DNA of 64,000 nt, taken from assembly GCA_918807975.1 (NCBI GenBank), contig OU964921.1, positions 37,474,498 to 37,538,497 on the forward strand, given 5' to 3'. The position numbers and the translations under genes are program-made. Under the pieces are notes generated by a model. It was not told where the DNA came from. It did not search any database and saw only the letters and a program-made list of their open reading frames with translations. The DNA comes from Aplidium turbinatum. Lineage: Eukaryota; Chordata; Ascidiacea; Aplousobranchia; Polyclinidae. Below, piece by piece: positions 39,101 to 51,100 of the stretch; positions within the stretch are counted from its first letter, which is position 1, and each line of letters begins with the position of its first letter.

Positions 39101-42100
39101 GTTGTTCAAGCTTCTTTTTTCCTAATTTGAAAACTCATGCTACTTGTCTATGACGTAGGAAGAACCAGGTGGTTCCTTTGTGACGCAAATAAACGCCACT
39201 GATGACGATCTTGGGCTAAATGGGATTGTGAGGTACCGATTGGTCGACTCGCAGTTGACAAATGAAAACGCTTTTTACCTTGACGATGTTTCTGGAAGAA
39301 TACTGACATCGAGAAAGTGAGTTATGAAAAGTTTATGACCAATTCGAAAGCAACAGTTGAAAAGACAACTTCTTTGTGTACAAGTTAAAGTCATTTCCTT
39401 GTTTTGGGTATCTACCGTGCCCAGTACCTACCGTTACTTTGCTTTGAAGTCTTAGTAATCACTGAGTTCATAATATTATTATCTATAGATTGGACCGAGA
39501 AGACCGGGCAGAATACACTTTAGTGATAGAAGCTCATGACCTGGGTACTCCATCCATGCAAGTCTCGAAAATTCTTAAGATACATCTGGATGATATTAAT
39601 GACAATCGGCCAGTGTTCGCTTACAATGGCCCAACAGGTAACTCAGAAGATGGATGATATTTTTCGTTTGTACAATCCGAGCAATAATTTTCAACCGCGG
39701 TTCGCAATTATATTTTGCTCTCACTGAAAGGTTTGTCTATCACTGAAAGTTTGCTCCCATTGAAACGTTTTCCTGCCACTGGATTTGGTAAGTTACTTTA
39801 TAACGTGAGTTTGAAAAGAAGTTTTATGGAATGTAGATGACATTTTGTAAAGGATGGTTGCTAATTTAAATTGTTTAACGTCATATTCTGCGTTTTATGA
39901 GACTGTCATATTTCAGGCCCGTAGCCAGACATTTTCAAGGGGGGGTTCCCAAATCCAAAAATATGGACCTTTTGGTAACACTTTCTTCTTTGTGTGTCCC
40001 CAAGCAATCAAAACATAGGAAGTGGCAGTACGTAATATATAGGCCAACAAACAAAACAAACTTCAAATTGTCAACATTACAAAAACGAAATAAATAAATA
40101 AATAAATAGGCTGCAAACAATTTTCACATTAACAATAGCATATCTACATGGGCGCCGGAAGCGGGGGGCAGAGGGTGCGGATGCCCTTTTAAGGTCATGT
40201 AAGCTACTTCACATTTTGCAATGTAACAATTTCTGCTATTCGCTTTTAGCCTAAATTGTCTACGATATGCGAGGTTCTAAACCAGGGTTCCGCAAATTGT
40301 GGGTTGCGACCCAAATTTGGATCGCGAGACCATCCACAGTGGGTCGCAAAAGAGTTTAAACTTACTATAAACATAGCTTGTATGTCAAAAATAAATACAA
40401 TCATATACTCTTTGACGCACTGAGTTTCGTCTTTCCACCTAAAACATCGGGAAGCTGATCGTGAGCTACATGTTCAGAACAATGGAAAACCTCTGTCCTT
40501 CTGCCCCGAACCAAAATATGTTAGGGTGACACTAGACAAATCGCTCACATACCACCACCATTTGGTGTCACTGCGCAAGAAACTGACATTCTGCGCTGGG
40601 CTACTCAAGCGCCTGGCAGGGTCCAGCTGGGGGGCGAGAGCTGAAACTTTTCCTATAGCAGCCTTAGCCCTTGTCTACTCTTCATCAGAGTACTGTGCAG
40701 TGTGCACCTGTTTGGTGCTGCAGTGCTCACTGCCACAACATCGACACAGCTATAAACAGCGCCTTGCGCACAGTGACTGGATGCCTGCGTCCCACACCAT
40801 TGGACAATCTCCCCATTCTCGCTGGCATCCAACCCGCTGATCTTCGTTGTGAAGAAGCCACTCTGTCTCTCAGTCGACGAGCACTGGAGCCTAACCATCT
40901 TCTCTACCACAAGATCTCGGCTCTCCAAATGAGCACCTCCGTCGAATGAAATCAAGACACCCATTCGTGCCAGCAGCTCAACTTCTGATCAACGAAGCTT
41001 ATGAACAAAACATCTACGCCGACACATGCTCCATAGGCCTGACACTACAAAGACAGGCATGGGTGCGCCTCTACAGTCTTCGTACGGGCGTCGGGCTTTT
41101 CCGCTCAAACATGCACCAATGGTGAATGGCCTCTTCCTCCTTCTGTAAATGTGGTGCCGAGGAACAGACCGCAAACCACGTCATCAATGACTGTAGAACG
41201 GAGTGGAAGGTCTGCGCGTCTTGGATGATGAAACCAAAGACTGGCTGCTCTCTAGTAGCCTTCCAGTGTAATCCTGGAACATCGTGAATCTGGGGTGGTA
41301 AAAGAAAAGATTCTTGGCCCCAGAAGTTCACACGACGACGACCACAGTTAGTAGGTCCACTCGCTTATTAAGCCAAATTTGATCCATTTTTATTTTTGTC
41401 CATTGTTCTTTTTTCTTTAAGTTTTTTCTTTGTCCCTTTTTCTTTTTTTCTTTAAGCCAAATTTGGTCCACTCGCTTTTTAAGCCAAATTTGGTCCGCGC
41501 CAACAAATATTTGCGGACCCCTGTTCTAAACAAGCAACAATATATTAACATGTTTATTCAGAACTATCTGGAAGGTTTCAGCTGATCATAGGTAGCTGAT
41601 CCTGTGATCGCATGTACACTACAACTTCTCCAAAATGTGGACCTTTTCGGCTCAAGGGGGGGTTCCCGGGAACCCTGAGAACCCCCCCTGGCTACGGGCC
41701 TGTATTTTATGAGCGAAGTTATATTTTATGAGTAGATTTTCTCTACTAATTGATAACAACAAAGTCGTATTCTATTTATTTGGTTAACTTGGTAGCCTAT
41801 CAACAAAGGTGGGCAAAGTTACTTTCAAAAGTAACTGAGTTACAGTTACTTGGCCAAAATAGTAACTGAGTTACCGTTACAGTTACCGAGTTTAAAAAGT
41901 AACTAGTTACCGTTAGTAGTTACAGTTACTTTCAGTTACTCACAAATCTAAACATAAAATTCTGCACCTGGCCAGCTCTGCATGCAAGTCCAGTTTAACC
42001 GCAATGTTTGATATATAGTGTTAGAGCCATCCATGCTAACATAACACCACAAGTAGGCTACAAAACTAACAATGTTTTATTTAAAAAAAATTACTCAGTG

Positions 42101-45100
42101 GCTTATATGTTTATTTCCTTTGAGAAATACGAGTATTTCAAAGTGCTCGTCACTTAGGCTTGCCCTTTTGGGCTTTAAAATGTCCTTGCCCAATCGTCGT
42201 CGTCGTGTGAGCCTCTGGGGCCGAGGATCTATCCTTTCACCGCTCCAGGTTCACGATGTTCCCGGACTACACTGGAAGACTACTTATCAGAGAGCAGCCA
42301 GTCTTTGGTTTCATCATCCATGACACGCAGACCTTTCACTCCGTTAGGTGGCTTGAAGATAGTACAGTCATTGCTGATGTCCGCCCCGATAGTTCAATTG
42401 GTTAGCGCATTACTTCTGGAACGAAGAAGCTTCAAGAGCAAGCGGCGCTGGTTCGACTCTCAGGGCGTGCGCTTGAGCAACGCACGTTAAGGACTGCTCT
42501 CTGTTTAGCGGCATCTAATAGATGAAATAATTCCCAGGCAACAAGACTTCAACAATCGGAAACTTCACTCTGTCAATCTCGATGACCGGGCCTGCGTCAC
42601 TAATTTAAAGCCTTTAGTCTACAACAGGGGTTCTTAACCTTTTTTCCCTTATTACCCATTTCTGTCCAGATCAAAGTCCCATTACCCAAAATCTACTTTT
42701 ACCTATTTTACCATATTAAAAATCTGAAACAGCGTTATTCAACAAAAACAACATTTAATGTAAAGAACAGCATCAATAGTTTCAGTGAGACATTTGCGCT
42801 TTTTTTGTGTACAATCGATGCAATATTGGGTGCGATTTTGGATACTGCACAAAGCAAATCTGACTTCAGATCTAACAGCTTGTTTCGAAATTTTGATCTC
42901 AAAGCAACAACCCTTGAAAATGCTAATTCACAGAGATAAGTGGAAGGGAACATAGTCAACAATGTTAGTGGTTTTGCACAACTTATGGATATGCTTTCCT
43001 CATCATTCCCCACAATTTTCCCAAGCTTTCATCTTCAAAAGAATATAGCTCGTTCGTCTCAACACTACTGTAACTCTAAATGTACATTATATACACTATA
43101 TAAACTACTTCAAACAACTTCTAACAGCAACGCATCAAGTTTGCTCATAAAACAACTGTAAATGAACTGATTATACAAGAAACATCTTACTATTATGTCA
43201 CAAAAATGAAATACATAAAACCGGCAACAAAAATGGTGCAAAAAATAAATCACCATGATGAAACAATTCTAAAAATGATAAAATATCACTGTACTTGTTT
43301 GGTTGTTTTGAACGGACTCAAAACATCAAAAAAAGTGTAAGTAATAAAGCAACTTTACCACTTACAACTGTGACATTGTTTGTTACATCCATAGGCTAAT
43401 TTTAAATATTCTGGTTCAGCTGATTACCCACCTGCTATCCTGAAATTACCCACATGTGGGTAATTACCCATAGGTTAAGAACCACTGGTCTACAAGTATG
43501 CGAAACTTCCAGGATTAAGCTCTGCAAGAAGCTTTCCCAGTCCGAGGATAAAGATTCAATCAATCAATGATTTGGTCTGCAGTCTGTTCCTCGGCACTAC
43601 ATTCACAGGAAGAGGCCATTTCCCATTGGTGCATAATAATCATTCGCTATCTCCGCTTGCAGCAGATTGCGCATCAACATGGGTTACTTGACAGGGTTCC
43701 ATGTGATTTGGTGCATAGTTGATCGGAAAAGCCCGACACCCGTACAGAGACGGTTGAGGCGCACCCATGCCTGTCTTGGTAGTGTCAGGCCGATGGGGCG
43801 TGTGTCGGCGTCTGGTGATGAACAAGTGCTGCAATGAAAACATATTTCCACTGCAGCACTTGACGGAATGGGAGTGTTATGTTTTTAAAACAGTTTTTTC
43901 ATAGGTCCGCTTGTGAATCTGGATCCGCTTAGCTTGGGCTCAGCGTCCGCTTCCAAATACTCTTGTAACAGATTCAACGCGCATTGCTTTCTTTTCTTGG
44001 TTTTTGCGTAAAGTGGTGCAAAAAAGTCCTCTGTGGCTCTACCACCATCCACTTCAGTGTCGCTGCTACTCCCCTCTTCAGTAGAGCAGTGTGACTACAG
44101 TATAAGCATCAAGAAATTGCTTTTAATCGCTGCGTGTTTCTTGACGCTCATAGTCAGTTAGTTAGTTATCTTCAAGAAGTTGAAATTTAATTACTGCATT
44201 TGTATAAATATTTTCAGGTTCCTGATGAGGGCTTAAGTTAAACCGAAAACGTTTGACTGTTAAACTATTTGTAAATATGTAAAATACGTTGTTATAATGC
44301 TCAACCCTGTTGTATTGTTGTGTCTTGCCTGTTTTTGGTACATATTGATTAATCGCCAAAAACAATTAATTTAGCCGAATCAGTTATCAAAAATTGCTAA
44401 ATCATAAATATGAAGCCAAACGTCTTAAAAAATCGCCAGATTTCTGGATTTTGGCGATAAATTTGCCAATATGGCAACTTGCTCCACAAGACCACAAAAC
44501 AAAAATAGAACCGCGCATGCGCCGATACAGCTGCGAGAAAAATGCACGCACAAAGCAAGACACAAACACGTGCAGAGAAATAAACGGCAATCAGAAACTA
44601 AAATTTCAATGCAAAAGTAACTTGTAACTGTTGAAAAAGTGCTAAAATAGGAACTAGTTACCGCGTTTCGTTACTTTCGAAAAATAGTAACGAAGTTACC
44701 GTTACTCAAAAAGTAACTAGTTACAGTAACTAATTACTTTTGTAACTAGTTACTGCCCACCTTTGCCTATCAATCAATCGAGGTGTAGTTATGCTCACCC
44801 AAAACGTTTTCTAGAACGACTACCAGTATAGTTTGTTAATTGTTAGGGCCATTGTCTTCAAAGTAGTGTACAATTAAAAGTTAACACCTTTTCAACAATG
44901 TCCATTTTTCTGGTTTTGTTTCCAGGTGCAGTTCAATCTGTTGCAGTCAGCGAGGATGCTTCTGTGGGATCTGTGATAGGTCACGTGAGAAGGGCAACCG
45001 ACCGTGACGAAAACGCAAGGATTCATTATCATATCTTAATGGAAGATGGCGAGTTGGCGGAAAGAACATTTAAAATGGATGGAAACAGGATTGTGTTAAA

Positions 45101-48100
45101 ACAAGAACTGGATAGAGAAACTACGAATCAGTGAGTAACGGTAAAGCTTCACCTAAGCCTACAAATAGGCTACACGGCGTTAATTAATTATTTATATGGT
45201 TCACCATTAGTGCAACAGGTTTTTCAAACAATTCCTTAAATTTTCTGGCTACAGCTACTCGTGGTTATCTAACGTTGAATCGACGTCGAATAATAGAATA
45301 TTGTCGAGCCGTTCCACCACATTTTCCCAGTAACTTTTTGTGGTGCATGTGTCAGTCATGAGCACTTTTGTAGTTAAATAAAGATATTGATTTCTAAGCC
45401 TACAATGAATTTATGCATGTAGCCTACACAACCAAAGGGTTAGATCGACGCATGAGCTCTTGCATCGTCAACTGCACAGATTTTTAACCGGGATTTTTAA
45501 GCACGGTTACTTTACCAAATTGCCCATGTTGTCATTAAAACAAACTTGTAATCGTTACTCCTTTACTAAATGTTTAAAAAAAACTCGCTAAATCCACGGT
45601 CTCTTTAACGACTTATTTTTGTCGTCAGATACGTTTTGATCGTTGGAGCAACGAACAACGAACGGTTCACACAACCTTTCACCAAAGGAAGGTGGGACGC
45701 AGAGGTGCAGCAAAGCGAACCATCCGGCTTGTCCCTCAATCACATCGTCAACCCCCTTTCTGTTCTTTGGGATCCAGCACGAGACCCAACTTTATTAAAA
45801 CTGACAATCGACGTGAATGACGTCATAGACACTGCCCCCAGATTCTCTCGTCGTCGCTACGTGACTGCTGTTGAAGCGAAAACTGAAGCAGCCGTTTACG
45901 TGGGCAAGGTATGGTTTTGATCTTATTCTAGATAGTTTCAAAGCTAAGAAAGCTAATTTGTAGCCAACTTGACAGGCAGGTAGCAAACTCAAAAATACGC
46001 CGAAGCTTACTGTACTTTCAGCTATGTCTAATGTAATTAACGATATCGCATACATTCTTACTTGCAGATGTGGAATGGTTGGTTTTGAATCTTTATCCTC
46101 GGACTGACAAAGCCTTGATAGGTTATTCCCGGTAGTTTTGCATACTTGTAGAGGCTTTTGACCCAGGGCCGGTTACCGAGATTGGCAGAGTGAAGTTTCC
46201 GATTGTTGAAGTGTTGTTGCCAAGGAATTATTCCATTCACTAGGTGCCGCTGAATGGAGAGCAGTTCTTAACGTGCGTTGCTCAAGCGCACACCCCGAGA
46301 GTCGACCTTGCGCCGCGTAATCTTGTGCGGGCGCGTAACCACTAAGCTAACGGGGCGGACGATTGGAATGATTCCCTTCTATTAAAAAAAAAAAAAACTA
46401 CAGCCAATTCAAAAACACTTAAACACTAAACACATTTTTAAATCAGTGGTCTTGAAATATCTCAAAACGGCTCTACCATTCCGTGCTATTGATTTTTCTT
46501 TTGTTGACCAGTGTTACCAACGTTTTTTCTGCGACTGGAACACTGCAAGCCAATATTATAACATGATGCATATTGATATAGTTAAGTAAAATCAAGAAAA
46601 TGAAGTATCTTCTGCGAGGTTTCAATATGTCTGACGATAATTGCCGTTCTTTGCAGTTTAAGTAAAACGTTCATCTGTTGTTTTGTGGCAAATAAATTAA
46701 TGTTCTCTGAAAGGTGCTCAAGCCAGACCAAAATTAATTTTGTTAAATTCTTTTCCAAAGTTACAGAATTTTTTTAAATTTCTGTCTAATGTGAACGTTT
46801 TTACTGTTAGAACACCATCTGCTTAAGCCCCTTGCTTCACAAACGCAGCAGCAAACATGGTTCCAATCTCGTTGTGTGTGTGGTTGCCTTGGGCAACACC
46901 AAGGACACAAATTTTTATTTAGTGGAATCGTTTTGATGGAAAGGCTACAAGCCATTGCACTTCACCTGCGAGTGAAGCTTAAGTCCGTAGTTTGAAATCT
47001 TTTCTACCAAGCGAAACCGTCAAGATTAATCTTTGGAAGAGGTCAACCTATCAAACTGCGCAACTCCCAACACTAACTCCTTAACACGAGTAAAGATCCT
47101 TTCAACCTGATAAAATTTGCATTAAAAATCATCGGCCATCATTCTGATGCCAAAAATTACATTTTTATTGATTGAAAATAACATTCTTAAAACAAAACAA
47201 ATAACTTTGCGAGACAAATCTAATAAATTGTCTAAAGATATGGTCCAGCTATCAGCAAGTTTGACTAAACGTTTTCAACTAAAACTACTCGAAATGCTGA
47301 AGATCCATGGCTAGCACAGTGATAAATAGAATCGTTCAAGTTCAGCAGAAAATCTTCCAGTAGTTCAACAAATAAACCGACCAATCCCCAATTAATATTA
47401 TAACGGAGTGGCAGAACTTCTGGAATAACAAAATCCCTTCTGGTGGAGACATCAGAGACCCAACAAAAGCTCTCCCAGGCTTTGACACGGCTACCAGAAA
47501 ATTATGGTCCACTGTAAACCGCATAACAACAAAATAAATGACAACCTTTACCGATGGGGGATGACAACTCAACCAAACTGCCAAACATGCAACGTCCCGT
47601 ATCAGTCTACAGACCATCTCATATTGGAGTGCTCACTAACCAAGCTTCAAGGATGATGCCTCACAGCCCACCAATGCAACATAATACATTGCAACAACGT
47701 TCTCATAGATTGGTTAAATGAAAACTGGTCGGACTTGAAGCGTCATACGAAACAACAACTTTTATAAAACAGACTCAGTCAGCAACAAAAGTTTCTATTT
47801 CTGCATCGAAACGTTGAAACGACATGAAAACAACAATTACTGGCCGACAAAATGGAGGTTGTATTGTGTATAACGTAGAATCGCGATGAACATATGAGTG
47901 CAAGGTATAATTCGATGCTGGGTAAATTTTGATGCACATCAACACAACGTAATTCTGACAAAAACTAACGTTTACTTTATGTCATGCTCAGATCACCGCA
48001 ACTGATGATGACGTGCGTGATATAGTTTTATATTCCATTAAACGGACGACATTTGTGGACGTGAACAATCTGACGTCCCAATATCGCAGTGACTTCGTCA

Positions 48101-51100
48101 TCAATTCACGCACTGGTGATCTCACAACGGCGTCACAGATCACTGGACAAGTAGGGTAAGTGTATTTGGTAAAAAAAACATTTTGCAAAAACTTGTATAA
48201 AATAAACAGTGATTTTGCTTCATTTTGAATCCCTTACTGCATTTGTGACCGGTGTCTGCATACAAGCTTTAGATAGAAGGTGTGTAACATGTAAATACAG
48301 TAACACTAAAACATTCGGAAAATTATACTGTCATTCAAAACTGCTAATGTATCAACCCAATTTGTAACAAACTCAAAAAAGTTTGATAAACATCAGTGCA
48401 AAGTAGGTTTTGCTGTGGTTCACATGCATGTTTCTTCGAATTACGTATTGATAGTGTTCTTTTTTCTAAGATGTCTTTTTTGTTTGCTCTATTAGTTCAA
48501 CGAACTTGTCCAAGTACGTGAATATTGGTTGATAATTTCTGAAAAATTAACAAAAGCTTTGAAAACTATACTTGAGCAAAAGCATGCCATAACAAAACGA
48601 ATAGTCTAGCTCTAGCAGCTATCTGTAACAACTTAGAACGATCCCACCAAAGTTGCAAGTGGTCCAGACAGTTCAATGAAAATCACAATAGAACTAGGGT
48701 GCTATACAGTTTTTAAGAAACTATCCCACATTTGTTAACTGGGCATAGCCTAGGAGTCAACTATTCAACTTCTATGTACTGTATAAAGGTTTTTCTAACG
48801 TCACTCGAAAGTAGACTAAATAGGAACGGATAGACGGATTGAAGTTTATGGTTCAAGAAAATGACCGCTTCACCAAATTGTATAGAAAAGGATAGGACGT
48901 TGAATCAACGTAAAAAAGGCCGATTTTGCAAGCTGGCATACGACTTCACTGAAACTAAATCTATTCCTTCAATACAAAATGCAAAGCAAAATTGGGAAAA
49001 CGCACCTTGTACCATATTGGTGATGACCGAAATGACGTTTTGACCCCCCAATGAGACCCTTGGGTAGAATCTTTTCATAGGAATACGGAAAATCATACCC
49101 GGAATGATTGTCGATCAGCATTACGATGAAAATAAATATGAAAAACGAACGCGTGAGAGGATGGGCTTCTTGTATCTGTGGACAGATCAAACAAGACACA
49201 GTAAACACAGCGCAATTCGAAGTCCTGACACAATGGCATGCAGTAAAACTCTTGTAAAAGCGAAGTAAAGTTTTACGATTATGGAAAATAACTTACCTTC
49301 AGGCCTAAGTTTGCCGACAAAACAAGAAGGATTCTTTCGACCGTATGAAGCTTGTCAGTAATTTTTACAGTGACGGAATCATGTTCATGATGTTGGTAAT
49401 GAAACCATCTGTAGAAAAGGACAAATTTAAGTTGACATTCGACTAAAATCACTTTCGTTGCAATCAAAGCAAATGAAAATCGAACTGTTTGTTTTGGAGA
49501 CCTTCACATAACCCTAAGACAATTATAATGGATAGACGTGTTATTTTGGTTCAGGTCATGTACACTAGAAAAGATCACAGAAAATGAACAACTTTGCATA
49601 ATACAGCGACTGATGTTGGCTGTTAAAAAAATAACTTCCCAAGTGCTTAATTGACAATACAGCAAAGCCAATGTGACACTTTTCTATGTAGAATGCTTGT
49701 CATACCTGTACAAAGTAGAACTTTTATGGAAAATAAGGTGTTGAAAGAAAAAACAGGCGTCGTAGACAACGATTGCAAGAATAAGATGCCGCACAACATC
49801 CTTTAATAATGGCGGCTTTTCCGGTAAAGCCCTAGTCGTCTGTTCAAAAAATAATGATCAGAAAACAACGTCTCATTAAGCAATAACCATTGATAACAAA
49901 AAGCGCTATCACACTTAACGTAAACACATTTGTTAAAGCAAAAACGTGCAGCAGCAACAGCATACCTGAATCCAACTTGTTCTTTTTTCGGATATGACGT
50001 CATCCGCAACACCGGCGTAGTGTTTAACGTGGAATGTATCAAGTATCGCAAGGGGCCACGCATAATCCCACGATTCTATTAGGATTTCCTTGAAAGTATA
50101 TTTGTCATGTGCACCACCGGTTTCTATTCTAAAAGATTTACAAGCCATATGTTACGACGCCAGTTAGTTTAAGTGCTTTGTAGGCTAACTTAGAACATAA
50201 CACAATCATTAATCAACAAATTCCATGACAAAGTATTCGTGCGTTTATTTGTTGAAATAACAAATTGCGTATGCACTCATGTCTAAATCACCTCAATGTG
50301 GAACAAAACAATAATTCGCCGTTTTGATTCTTTTTGTTGACATATAGCCTACCATAAAATATTCGGTAAATTGAAACAAGTTTGAACCGGAAGACATCAG
50401 TAATTAGCGCAATTTAGCCAGCTGCGATCATACCATGCAGTAAATTATGGTGACCTACTTATAATACCTACCTATAATGTTCAGCAAACCCAAGCACGTG
50501 AGGTAGGTGGTAGATTGTATTGACAGGAAAAGAATATATTTCAACGAGAAACGTTTCGTGGTACACTGTTTTGTACCACCACTGATGGCGAAGCCATTCC
50601 CACAACACATTTATACCACTCTGAAGAACGTTAGCCTGTTGATACGCTAGTAATATCAGCAGCAGGATTACCAGTCTAATTGCTGTCAAAGTGGCAACAC
50701 TGGGTTCGTTACTTCCTTGCTTGGTGATCGGTTTGGTTTGCTTGGTGAGGGTCACAGCTGTCGTTGCTGTCATGGCAGATATGACGCAATTCAAAGTTTA
50801 AGATGTCTCACAACCAAACAAATGTGTTACACTGACTAAAAAACAGCTGGTTTATGCTAAATTGAAAATCCTTTGCTGTCTTATCAATCAGCCTGAAAAA
50901 CAACATCATCGGCTTAAAATGTTTATCGCCACAGTTTCAAGTTTCTTCAACACAACAAAAGCATTTTTTAGAATTTATTTTCTCTTCTTAGAATAGATTT
51001 TACAATTTTTTTTTATCCTAGCTTTGAGTGACTTGATAAAACTTATAGTCGTGTGAGAGCTTTTAAACTTAGAGCTCTCACAAATTAAACTATTTTTTCA

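Larger units (their letters stand above)
39914..41702. mobile_element. hAT-like element enclosing another hAT and a LINE
   Basis: Ends CAGGCCCGTAGCCAG and CTGGCTACGGGCCTG, each followed by GGGGGGGTTCCC. ATATGGACCTTTTGG / AAATGTGGACCTTTTCGG inside also mirror. Flanking duplication not clear. Confidence 0.75.
42183..43860 (-). mobile_element. LINE 3' region, split by insertions
   Basis: Minus-strand homologue of 40980-41340: LPRQAWVRL, CECSAEEQTADQIID on one side (43830-43570) and GLRVMDDETKDWLLS on the other (42360-42183). A SINE separates them, and a short RTE tail interrupts the first part. Confidence 0.7.
41804..44765. mobile_element. Composite hAT element, 2.96 kb
   Basis: Ends CAAAGGTGGGCAAAGTTACT and AGTTACTGCCCACCTTTG; exact 8-bp duplication cctatcaa (41796-41803, 44766-44773). 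Many GTAACTAGTTAC-like subterminal repeats at both ends. Holds a LINE, a SINE, a second hAT and a PLE tail. Confidence 0.92.

Noticed and set aside
42381-42465. Possible genuine tRNA gene
   Set aside because: A and B boxes are good but the anticodon arm is enlarged and a SINE body follows; it is a SINE head.
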